64,000 nt of DNA from Edolisoma coerulescens (Eukaryota; Chordata; Aves; Passeriformes; Campephagidae): positions 248,001 through 312,000 of the forward strand of contig VWZW01006824.1 in NCBI GenBank assembly GCA_013397115.1, given 5' to 3'. Shown here piece after piece: positions 1-11,600 of the stretch. The translations under genes and the position numbers were made by a program. The notes under the pieces were generated by a model. It ran no database searches, was not told the origin of the DNA, and was given only the letters and a program-made list of their open reading frames with translations. Every line of letters starts with the position of its first letter. The first letter of the stretch is position 1.

Positions 1-1499
1 GGCCTTGAAATACCCTTTTCCCAAGGCAGACAGTTATCAATAGAATGTCTGATTACTGCCCCTTCTGTAACCTTCCATTGTGACATGATTGGACTCAGTG
101 ATCTTAGAGATTGTTTCCAATCTAAACAATTCAATGGTTCTAAAGTCCAGTCACTGTATCTCCCTAAAAATAACCTATGAAGAAAATCTAACTCCGTGCA
201 AGACTAATGGCAAATCCAATGAATAAAAATGGTAGCTTTCTGCTGCTTGTTAAACTGGATGAAGTCATCTGCTGCTCCTTCCTGATGGAGGTTCTCTCTG
301 TCACTTGTCAGTGGCCAAGAAGATTCAGGAATATCATTGAATGGAAAGTCTTGAGCTTGTCTGTCCATAAGGTGGTCTGTAAGGATCCAGTCTGAAACAT
401 GTGATTCAACAGAAGCCAAATTCAATCAAATACAGGAGCTCCTTCCCACTGTATTAACTCACTGCCATTTTCTTTTAAATAAAAAAATAGAAGTAAGTGC
501 CACTGCCTTGTGACTGCCATCCAAAGTGATGGTGGTGCTTATACTGTGGGAGCAGGATATCATGGCGCAAAAAAGCTTTTTTTTCAGAGTAATTTTTTGG
601 CTTTGGTGTTGTATTCCTTGTGGCTGGATATCCATTTTCATATGCTGGTATGTTGGTCCTGTTCAATGGCAATTTGCTCTACAGGTACTCACATACCTGA
701 TGGGCTGGCCACGAGGGATTCAACGCACACTCCACTTTCTGCACATTAAAATTATGACACGGAAGAGTGGTTTGCAAAATCTAAAGCATTCAGAATAGTC
801 TCTGCAGTTTTACAAGAGAAGCAGCAGGACTTTCGGAAATCTACACTTTGATTTGTAGAGTGCAGTACATTTGAGGCAGGTTATCAAAGCCTGTATATTC
901 TGGATCACTTCAGACCCAGATGCACAGCCTGGCAAGTGATCAGATCAGGGCACCTGTGACCACACAGCTCAGTCTTGGTTTCATAGCTGAAAATAACGTC
1001 CCTTGCTTCCGTATGGTTCCTCGTGTTAAGAGCTGTGAGTGCTGACAGCCCCTGAGCCTGCACCGCTCCTCAGGTCATCGCTACTGACACGGGTGGAAAT
1101 AAGAACAGGAATATGCTGGAGGTTAGCGTGGGGCTTCGGGACGTCTGAGCTCTGTTTCAATTCTTAGCACTTTCGTTGCCTTGCACAGGAATTTGTGCAC
1201 TTGAGTCATCCCTATTGTAAGTCCCAGAAAGCAGGTAACTAAAGACACCTCAGGAAGCAACGAAGTTAGTGGGGGTTTTAGGGTGGCTTGAGATCGTCGC
1301 GTCAGTACCCACGTGCCTGCAGCGGGAGCATCCACAGAGGTGCTCGTGGCTTGGGGGGCTTCTTTGTGAGCGATATGGAATAAAAGTGAGGATAGTGTCG
1401 GCGACTGCCGGGCAGGGCTTACTGAAACCTTTCATTTCCTTACTTCCCAACTAGAAGAAGTAAGTTTTTAAAGTTAAGCATAGCTTAAAATTCCTTCCT
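1..1499. other. Upstream non-coding region (RGL1 intron 1 or 5' flank)
   Basis: No exon, RNA gene or recognisable transposon was found here. Open frames are short and lack splice context or family resemblance. The region is probably part of a long first intron or 5' flank of RGL1, because the first visible RGL1 exon begins mid-protein at 2491. Confidence 0.5.
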
Positions 1500-1661
1500 T
1501 ACGGCGGCCCGAATACCTGACCTTGCTCCCGTCCGCCCTGCCCGGGCGGCGGCAGAGGACAGAGGGGAGGGGAGGGAGGAGAAGCGGGGGAGGAGGAGGG
1601 AGAGGAGGAGGAGACGCTTCCCCGGGAGCCGGGCAGGACGCGCCCGCCGCACGCGGTGCCG

Positions 1662-1662
1662 N
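1662..1662. other. Single-base assembly ambiguity (N)
   Basis: One N in the GC-rich block just before the minisatellite, probably an unresolved base or a contig join in hard-to-sequence DNA. Confidence 0.9.
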
Positions 1663-1694
1663 TGCCCTGCCCTGCCGCGGGTCCCGCTGCCCAG

Positions 1695-1862
1695 CGATGC
1701 TCGGTGCCAGCCATGCCGTGCCCGGTGCCGGACGATGCTGTGTCCAGCCATGCCGTGCCCGGTCCCGGCGATGCTGTACCCGGTGCCAGGCGTGTCGTGT
1801 CCGATGCCGTGCCCAGAGATGCTGTGCCCGGTCCCGGCGTTGCTGTGCCCGGTTCCGGGCAG
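1695..1862. repeat. GC-rich minisatellite inside the CpG island
   Basis: Seen: about eight imperfect units of 15-22 bases built on the pattern ATGCYGTGCCCGGTSCCGG, with long and short units partly alternating. The repeat produces long open frames on both strands (for example repeated Gly-Thr-Gly-His on the minus strand). These are composition artefacts rather than genes. Confidence 0.8.
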
Positions 1863-2490
1863 AGTCCCTACATCACACGTTCGCTGGAAGTTCGGGAGAC
1901 ATTGCACTCTGCTTTATTATCCCCCTCCTCGCCCCCCGCTGTAAAGCTGCTTGGGTTTTTTCTTGTTCTTGAAATAATAGGTTTTTGGAAAAGCAAACCA
2001 CAAGCGCTTCAGATCCCTCCTCCTCAAGAGAACTAAAATGTTGCTGTGTTTTAAATGCTGTGTATCTTCAAAGTTTCGAGGCTGTCTGCCGAAGTAATTC
2101 AACTATTTTAAAAGTGCGAATCCTTCCCTAAATGAAAGGCCGAAGAGATTAATTGCTGTAGAAAAGAGGGGAGGAAAGAGACGACTCCTAATCAAAACCA
2201 AACTCTTTCCTTTATGCAACTATTTAAAATATGTGCTAGTCTAGGAAAAACAGTTAAATGGAAAGTCAGGGTATCTCGATACCACAGGAAAGGACAGCTT
2301 GCCAAGAGTATCTCCAGTGTTCCCTCAACCTAAGGGTATCCTGGATTGCTTTGATTGTTGTGTTTACTTTGTGCTGCCCATCCTCTCTGCTCTGCTGCTC
2401 CAGGCCAGGGATAGACCCGTGGTCAGCAGAAGGGGGAAAACGTTCCTTTTCATCTTATTTTTCTTTCTTTCCTTCTCCTTTTCCCGGCAG

Positions 2491-2601
2491 ACCACATTTC
2501 AGGATGGGGGTGAAGAGGTAGAAGATGGAGCTGTCTACAATGTCACCCTTAAAAAAGTGCAGATTCAGCAGGCTGCCAACAAAGGAGCAAGGTGGCTGGG
2601 G
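2491..2601 (+). CDS. RGL1: RGL1 exon (first visible; N-terminal segment)
   Basis: The exon is preceded by a long pyrimidine tract ending in CAG and followed by GTAAGT. It is 111 bases, phase 0 to 0, and encodes 37 residues ending KVQIQQAANKGARWLG, a block nearly identical to mammalian RGL1. It starts TTFQDGGEEVEDG, with no Met of its own, so a 5' exon must supply the start. Where mammalian RGL1 and RGL3 have DWGEE, this has DGGEE. Confidence 0.93.
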
Positions 2602-5600
2602 GTAAGTGTGGCTGGTACGGGGGCATTGAGGGGGGCTGCTCATGGACTTTGGAGCCGTCTCCAGGGAGCTGAATGCCACAGGAATTGTTACAATATTAAC
2701 TTTTAGCACTGACACTCTTTATTAAAAAAAAACAAGAACAAACCAAACACTGAACTAGTCTGCCTGGGTCATCAGAAATAACACTCTCGTTGGGTTGACT
2801 CTTCCTGTTTTCTTGACCTGTGAAAACAATTTGATCAGCTGTGGCCATGTATCAGGTGATTCTTGGTGCAGAAATAAGGATTTTAGCTGATGGCCCAAGA
2901 AGCTGAACATTTAACGGTTATTTCAGACTGGACTATGGCTCATTCCTGCTGTTAGGAACCTGTCTCAGATCTCCAAACAAATAGTTGTGTTATTTTGACT
3001 GGTGAAGGTCTCTCAAAGTCAGCAGAACTTCCTCTGAACTTAAGGGAATATTGGTTTGGGTCTTATTTCTGTATTGCTTTCTTAGCCAGATGAGAAATTA
3101 ATTGCATTTCTGCAAGAATTACAGCTATGTACTGTTTTTCAAAGCACGAAGGCTTTAATGGTAAGTAAAATGAGCTTAAATGCACACACTTGATTTGACA
3201 TGCTGCTGAGTGCCTTCACCTTTGTCAGGCCAAGTCCACAGCTGATAAAAAATGTCCTCACTTCATTGGAATCAGTGCAGCTGTGGCAGTTGGGGCCAGA
3301 TCTGCAGGAGGTGCCTATAACTTTCATAGTATTTTGTTATGTTTGGTTTTTTTCTTTGGGATCAAAGGCAATAATATAAGAAATTGGCTTGATGTGGTAT
3401 CCATGTTGGTATTTTACAGGCTTTTAAAACTACCCTGAGATTTATATCCAGTCATTTCCTTGTGAAGCTCCTGTGACATGAAGCAATACAGCAGAACTGA
3501 AACCAGAGTCAGGAAAAATAAGCATCCTGCATATAGATAGTGCTTAGAGTCTCCCCTTCTCGTGTTTCCAAGAAGTACACAGAGTACTAATCAGAACAGA
3601 TAATTTCAAATCTGCTTCCTTTCAGTGGCAGATTTCCCATTTCTGCCTCCTGTTTTTACCAGGAAAAATATTACCGAGTATATTTGAGGTCCCGCAACTT
3701 TCCCAGCTGCTTTTGTGTAAGAGGTGAAGATCATTTTGAATGTGTCTGTGTCCGATAAACATAGTTCAGAAAAGTAGAATTTTTTCCTGCTTGGGCTGTG
3801 TCGTTCCTTGTAATAGAAGGAGTTCACCAGGCCTTGGTCCTGTTCTCAAAGAAAGGGAGTGTGTATGTTCCTGAGGTCACCCCCACAGCTGATGCTGCCC
3901 ATCCCCATAGGAAGACCAAGGACTGCAAGGTCAGGGCAGTGACTGTCGGGTTCCTATGGCTGTTGTTGGTTTTTTCAGGTCAGAATCAAGCCCTCTTTGT
4001 GGGCAAGGAGGCAATATGTCAGAAATCCACACCTGTTCCAGGCATAAATCCATGACTTGGGCTTCCAGTCTGGCCTCTTTCATGAGCAAAAAAAAAAAAA
4101 ACTCACATGTATTATTTAAAAATATTTTGGAACATATGGGCTGTTTGTTTCCCTTAAGCTGTTCAGAACATAAAGTATTTTAAGCTCTTCTTGTGATCTT
4201 GTTTTATTAATGGCTTTTTTGTGGTCCTGAAATCAATAAATAGCCTCTAACCCAGAGCATTATTTATGAAGAGCCATCCCTGCCCCCAGCAGTTTGGCTT
4301 TGAAAAGCCAAATTGTCTGTTTTAGAACTGTAATCGGGTGACTTTTTTTTTTTTTTTTTTAATCTGGAGTTTATAAGGGTTTATGATTTTTTTCTATGCT
4401 TTGAAACTCATTAGCACTAAATTAACAAGGTGTTGGATTTAGCAATGTTGGTCTTAATTTTTTTGATGGTGCTCTAAGTCAGGCTTAGGTTGAAGACTGA
4501 AGGTCACCAGCCTATTTGTACATCAGCAAGTATTGAGCCTTCACAGTAGCAAACATAGTAACTCTCTTCTGGATCATATGCATGCCTGGATTTACTTTTT
4601 TAAAAACTATTTTTCAGTGTCAGTTTGTGTCCTGTAAAAGTCCACTTAGCAATCTGACCCTTTCTGAGGCATTGAGCTTCTCCTGGTTTGTTGGGACAGG
4701 TCAAGTCTAATAAACCTTCCTTAAAATTCTCCATCCTAAGAACCCATCCAGGGTCACTGAACGGTTGGCCCTGTTATGAGAAAATGGATTGTTTAAAGGC
4801 CAATTATAAGATTCAAACTAAAGCACCATAAACACTTGCCTATTGAAATACAATAATGTCTTTCTTGTGTTCCAAACTTCTACAACTAACAAAAGTAAAA
4901 GACAAACAGGCTGTGACTTAAGCAGGCATCAGCAGTTCTGTAGCTTTCAGAAGTGTGAAGCTTTTGGATAATCACTGAGTTTCTTAGCTTTAAATGTAAT
5001 ATTAGACATCAAAGGATGCCAATAATAGCCACTGCTTTTTTCACCAAATACTTAGTCACTAAATATTTAGTGAAGCTTAAGACTTCAAGCACTAGAGTAT
5101 TAGGGAATATTAAAAGCTCTAGTGGGAGCTCAGTATTGTGAGAAATGCTGCACAAAAGCACTGTTTTGACTAAAAAGAAGGTGCAGATGTGATATTTAAA
5201 GAGGGTTGTCTGTACACAAATATTAGCTGATGATTGGTATCAAAGCTTCAAAAGTCAAGTGTACCTTCGAGAAATATTGAGAGAATCCCTCCCAAACACG
5301 ATGGGTTCAACCAGAGAAAGCATGAATGCTTTTTTTTTTTTTTTNNNNNNNNTTAAACAAAGTGGGTTTTGGTGTCTCCAGGATAGATTTTTGAGAGGTC
5401 TCCAGGATAGATTTTTGAGAGGTCTCCAGGATCCTGGAGAGAGAGGAACAATCTACAAAGGCCACAGAAGCTGCGATACACGGCCTGATATCTTCATGAG
5501 AGAAAAGGATGGAGAAGTAAAGATTTGTACAGATGGATGGCACACTCTCAGAAGAGGGGATGAGGAGGATTTGGGGGTGGACAATCATCATCAGTGTAAA

Positions 5601-8600
5601 TGGCATTATGTCAGGCTAGAAAAAAAGGCGTATTGGTAACTGAAAGGGAAGGTTTGGGAGCGCAGCAAGGAGTTTGAATGATGTGGTTAGAAAGAGAATG
5701 TTGTGTTTTAAAACTTTGTTTTCAGAAAGAACCTGAAAAATGGGATTCAGCTTCCCTCTGAGGATGTTAATGCAGCCTGTGGGGAGGCTGCGTGTCAAAG
5801 AGGATGGTGCTACTGTCCGTGAAGAAAAGGCACCAAAGCACAACAGGCAAATGTTCGTGGGGGAGGGAGGTTTGATCTTGAACTGACAGCCAGGTACCCG
5901 TGAAATGGAGCAGAGACGAGTCCTACTGTAGCCAGAAGCAGACCAGAACAGCCAAACAGTGGCTGTAAAAGTAGATCAGACCTGAATTTCGGGGGCCAGG
6001 AGCAATATGCTGACAGTGCGAATGGCGTGGGGAGGTGAACTCCAGCCGGTGATCTGTGGGAAACCCGAAACAGTTGAAAGAGAAGGGAAAAAGCAGCGGG
6101 TAGAGAAGTAAGCGGAGAGATGGGGGAATTGGGGGAAGAGTGGTGCAGGAAGAGCAGAGGCATGGGTGGGGTGTGGGCAGGTGGACAAGATGACTAAAGT
6201 AAAAGCAGACGAGGTTTTAAAATGCTGTGAAGTGACTATTGTCGAGCCCCCGTTAAGCAGCTGGAGTGCTTTATCTCCCGCTTCCAGGAGTTGGGGAGGG
6301 ATGGGCCACCGCTCTCCAGCCCTGGGAGAGGAGGGAACGGTGAGGAATGAGCCGCTCAGACAGGAGGGGTTCCCGAATACCTGCAAATGTCTTTCCTATT
6401 AGAGTCCTTCATCTGGGAAGGAGTGAGGAGGAGACCTACATCGTGTCCGTGTTTAGTGGGGCAGCTCACAGGAAAGGCAGCCAGAAGCGGGTGCTCCCCA
6501 AGCCTCAGTGCTGTCTCCACCCCTGAAATGATTGCTGAGCTTTCAGAGTCCATCCTTGCCATCAGGTTTCTTGCTGTACTGATGGATGACACGGACTCCT
6601 CTTCCTTTGAGTCTTAAATATCCAGATAACAGATAAATACTCTGCTCACATATGGCCAGGCTGCCTGGCTTCGTTAGGCGTGGATGACACATCTAGAGGA
6701 GATTTTAGAAACTTGGTTTTTACTTTGTGCTTTCTCTTTTTGGCTACAGCTGAACTTCTGGCTCTGGGGTTTGTTCAGGCAGAGACGGATTCAAAATATA
6801 GCTTGTCTCAAAGTGTCTTTAATGTTATAATGTTGGGTGTATAGCAGAACATGTTCTTCCAAAATTGTAAGTGAACTGCTGTTAGAAGGGTGTTTTTCAA
6901 TACCTTAAAATGCTAAAAAAGGGAAAAGCTGAAAAGTAGCAAATCTATCGCTTAATATTTGTGTGTTTTCTGAACACTGCTATTGTTTGATAATTACCTT
7001 TTCTGAGAATTTTGTGGTGTTTTAAAAATAAATTTTTAAATTTAAAGAATTCTATTTATTTTTTAAATTTTGTTTTATTTAGTGCAAGTGATTGCCTTGC
7101 ACTGAAAACTGCATGTGACCACAAGTTTGGCTTCTAAACACCTCTGCAGTCACACACATTGGCAGGAAGCTTGTGCTGGAGAGTTCAGACAGAAAAACCT
7201 GTGGCTAACTACTCTGTGTCCCAGTTGGGACCTGGGACACAGCTCTCTGTTTGACTTGATCACTGTATCAGAAAAGAAGCTTTAATTTGGATTTCTTTCT
7301 TTCCAGCACCTCCTAACTATGGGTTGAAATTTAAGTGGTGCCTGGAATCATCAACATTTAGGAAGAAGCAAAACCTCACATTTTCTCTGAGTCTGCTCCT
7401 GCCCTCCCACGTGCCCTTCTGAGCCAGCTCTGTGATTTCTTTTTCATTTTACCCTTAGATCCCAGACGTTCTGGTCGAGTGCAGTTTCCTGTGGAAGCAA
7501 GGGCTTGGCTGATCATTGTCCTTGCTGTAACTTGCTGTTTTGTCTCTTGATGTAGAGCATGTCTTGGTCGCTTTTGGCTAAAGCAGACTCTTTAATCAGG
7601 TTCCCTCAGCCTGTCCTGACTGCCCAGACCGAGGCCAGGGTGTAGTTCTGGCTGTATGTTTGGCAGAAGCAGCAAAGCAGCTCCCAAGGAGCTGACAGGC
7701 TCCGTACGAAAACTGAGCTGTGCTATTGTCCACTCCAAAGTCTCTGAGGAACTATCTTGGAGAAGGAAGAAGGATGGGGTGTGCTCACATTGGTTTTGCA
7801 TGGGGGAAGATGCCTGCTGGGTGTTGGAGACCCACAAACAACGCATTGAGAGAGAACTGAATGATTTTACCTATAGACATGTACACAGTTATCCAAAAGA
7901 AAGCTTTGGCATCTCACTCAGCTTGTCTTTTGGTTTGGAGTAGGCTCTTTCCTCCTATCCTTCCTTCAGTTGTGGGCATAATAGTACCATGGTACTATTC
8001 ATAGCCCTTATTAATGACTTCTCATGGAATATTTTTCTCCTCACTTCCTGGTTTAGGCACAGATCTCTGCTCCAGGGATATCCTAAGTAGCAGTCTTGGA
8101 TGCAGTCATCAAGTGGTTAATAGAGGCTGTGTGTGCAACAGACACTCAAAAATGGAAACTGAGCCTATTAAGAGTTTTAAAATGGAAGCCTAAAAGATTA
8201 CTGTCCATTACTTTCCCAGTTCCAAATCCAAAATGCATAATTAGAAGGGTGACTGGCTTTGTAGCACAGTGTCATGCTCTCAGTTGAGTGTAAAACCTCC
8301 CACTCGAAGCTGCCAGAGCGTGACAGGGTGGCAGTGCTTTAATTCTGTGGTGTTACTAAGGCTGAGTTAGGGCTGGGATACCCCGGCACGGCCATGAGGA
8401 ACCAGGGAGAGACAGGGGCAGCCTCCCTTCCTGGGACTGTGCAGAGGCACCTCTTGCTAATGATTCTTATATTAAGTGGAATAACAAGAGTTAAGTGAGC
8501 CTCTTGAGCAAAGCTGCTGGAGACTGTTCTGTTGCTGCCCTGGTTGTAGCTGCATTTTGGATATCTCCCAGCCAGCCTGCTCATGGACAAAACTTGCCCT

Positions 8601-11600
8601 TGGCATACTCTCAGTTTACCTGTGACATGCAGGATTAGAATGACATCCTGTGCTGTAGTTGCTTTCCCCTGGGAATTTCTCTGGCAGCCAGGATGACTGT
8701 TTTCTTAAACTGTGCTGCTTGAATGCTACAGGTTCTCTCCAGTGCCTTAACTGTCTTGCTGCTGACATTGCTGACTGTTATCTTGCCTGCTTTTTTAAGA
8801 AGCAGTAAGTGAAAGGAATAACCCCCAAATTTTGCTTGCCCTGCTGCAAAGGAACTGGCATTTTCTTTCTGAATGCTAGATCTAGGTCACTTGTTGGGTT
8901 AAGGAAGAGTTGGCAAGGAATGTGGCTATGTGTCATCGGAAAGCATGGGAGACACAGCATGTGAACTGGACTGAGATGCTGTACAGAGAACAGCCCTGGA
9001 GAAACCATTAGTTTTACGTTTTGGGTTTTGATGCCTTCATTTAAGGAACAGGCTGAACCATTGCAAGCGTGTTAGTCACACTTGGATTTAAATTTAACCT
9101 TGGTAAAGCTAATTAAAAGTATGTGTGTAAATGCACACTTTGAACTTGCATCTTTTACTACTGCTGTTTTTTAAATATATAATGTCCTTTAGCCAGCACT
9201 GTAAGGGAGTGCAGCTGTGTGAAGAAGCCAGCACAAAGCAGTCAGATCATGGCTTAGCCCCTTGGAGAAAACGAGGTTATTTTGTGTAACAGGGGTAAAT
9301 AAATGCTAACTCGTTGTGGATCCTGCTCTTGCTTGTCTTTGTGTAGTCACTCTGTAGTGTCTTGTAAAGCAGAGGCAAAAAATGCGTGATGTCTTAGTGT
9401 TATAGCACATTAAGATAGCATCAGAGATTGTAAAAGACCACCCCTGAAGGGTTGACCAGCTCACCAGCAGTTGTCTCTGGGAAGGTGTCATGGTTTGCTC
9501 CTTCAGTCTCCCAAAAGTACTTTTGCCCTTGATTCACCCCAAAAAGGTGAATCAAGGGTTCACTGAACCCACTGTGTTCAGTGGCCATACGAGCTCTTCA
9601 GAAGTGACTTATAATTCTTCCTGGGTGTTACCACCAGCATGTAGGGCTCAACTATAAAGTCTGTGTTAAGTTTTTACACCTTATGGAGTAAGAATTTTAT
9701 TGATGGATGAGGGCATGTGTTTCATCTTAATTTTTTTGTTTTCTTTTACATGAAGTTTTAAAGCCATAGTGAGGAATTATATGTTTTTGGACATGGAAAT
9801 CCATTTACTGTTTATGGAAATCCATTTATGTTGGACCAAACTGAACTCATGCTAATGCCTGAATACTGTAGTTCAGTTTAGCACCATGCCACCAATAGGT
9901 GACAATTTAGGGACTGCAAGGAAAGTAGAAACGTATCCAAGTGAAGTGATAGTAGTCTTGCATTCTTACAGCCCCTTTCACCCAAATATCTTTCAAAGGA
10001 TGGCTGCAGATTTTCTCTAGACTGACTATGTTGGATGTTGTAATGTAACACAGCACGAAAGTAGGATTTGGGTAGGGATTAAAATTCAGCCTCAGTGTTG
10101 TGGCCTGGGTTTGGGATGGTCCCCTTTCATTGGGGAGGTGGGAAAGAGATGGGGAAAAAAGTATTTCTGGGACAATATGACTTTGAAAAGGCTGGGGTTT
10201 TGAGGCTGCTGAAGGGTTTGAAGTATTAAAAGAAGTTGGGGGAGATGGATTGGCTGTCAGAGCTGCATGGTAATATTTATTTAGTGGCTTCATAGTGTTC
10301 TCACATGGATATCTTCACATGTGACACTTGCAACAAGGAGCAGCTGCTTAGCAAGGCACAGCAGCACATGGAAACAATTTAGGACCAGAAGCGAATTAAT
10401 TAAAACCACCTGGGGGAAGACCTGGACTTCTGAGAGTCCAGAGGAAGCATTTGCCCCCCATGCAACAGCAGTTGTGAAAGGAAGTTCTAATACTAAGTTA
10501 CAGCAGGGAAGGGGCGAGTGAAGTGAAGGTTAGAAAATATTGTTAGGGAGATTTCAGTAGCTCCTCACTCATTTCTGGTGCTTGTTCCCTCATCTCAGAG
10601 GTAGGAGAACTAGAAAGGGGATCCACAGGTGGAAAGGGATTCTGAGACACAAAAAAGGTGAGGACTTATATTTATGTCTTGGTGCAGCTGGGGGTTGATG
10701 TGCAAGTTTAACAATAAATCCTCACAGGATTGAGGCTCCATTCTGGCAATGAATAGGAGGATACAGGAAAAGCATTCAAAACAGTGGGTGGAGAAGGGAC
10801 ACTTTATCTCCAGGGTGGTTTTGAAAGCAAAGGGGGAAAGAAATTAGTGATTTTACATTGCATATAATTAACCTGAAGGGACTTGCTGCTGGCAGAAGTA
10901 GACGAGTTCAAGCAAGTCCAGGAGCATTCAGAAAGGATTGAACATTTATATAAATAATGAGAACAAATGCATGAGATTCAAAACACAAGGCATTAATTTT
11001 TGAGATTTAGGCATAAAATGAACATGTCCTGCTGCTGAGAAGAGTCTTTTCCTTTAGACTGATTGTTCTGAATGTTATGGGTGTTATTTCTTCACCTTCC
11101 TCTATAGCATCTGGCTATTGTTAGAGGGGGGAAAGCCTCTAGTTTAGTTTAAAATGACAGTTATTATGTGTGGCTGTTTATAAATTTCTGGTTTCAATTT
11201 GTTTGCAGCAAATGTTTAATGAGACAGAGTAAGGTTGAACACAGGTACTTATCAAAAGAATCATGAGGACTTCAGTGCCCAGGAGGTCTCAGGGCCATAT
11301 TGCCACATGGTAGAGGAGTTTGATGTGGGCTGGTTTTCCAGCAGCCCTGCAACGTCCTCGTGGTTCAGTAGAACTCTGGGTGCTCAGATCTTGCTCTTTT
11401 TTGTGTGTGTAAAGCAAAAGTTTGCGTCTGTGCAGTTTTAGACTCTGCAAAAGTAGGGATTGTGTGGGTTGCCCTTTTGTTTACCCCATTCAGCTTCACA
11501 ATAGCTGCTTTAAAAATGAAGCAACTTGAGCAGAGCAGGGTACTCTACACGTGGGCTCCTCAGACCTTTTATGCAGTGGAAGAAAAACGTCCTTTGACTT

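Larger units (their letters stand above)
1500..1870. promoter_or_regulatory. CpG-rich island, candidate alternative promoter of RGL1
   Basis: Seen: a sharply GC-rich block with many CpG dinucleotides, a purine-rich GGGGAGGA-type tract (about 1560-1615) and a single N at 1662, in AT-richer surroundings. It ends about 600 bases before the first visible RGL1 exon. Known: CpG islands in bird genomes usually mark promoters. Inference: it may drive a short RGL1 isoform. I could not identify a convincing first exon with an ATG and a donor site, so the exon and the start position stay unassigned. Confidence 0.5.

Noticed and set aside
1485..1972. Overlapping long frames on both strands in the CpG island
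   Set aside because: They are produced by the GC minisatellite and contain an N; no family resemblance.
2299..2706. Open frame continuous with the 2491 exon, starting at an ATG at 2299
   Set aside because: Its upstream half is the pyrimidine-rich intron end before the CAG acceptor and has no RGL1 resemblance. The frame simply happens to stay open.
5259..5639. 126-codon frame across the eight-N gap
   Set aside because: It depends on the gap length and a tandem repeat, has no recognisable domain and no splice or promoter context.
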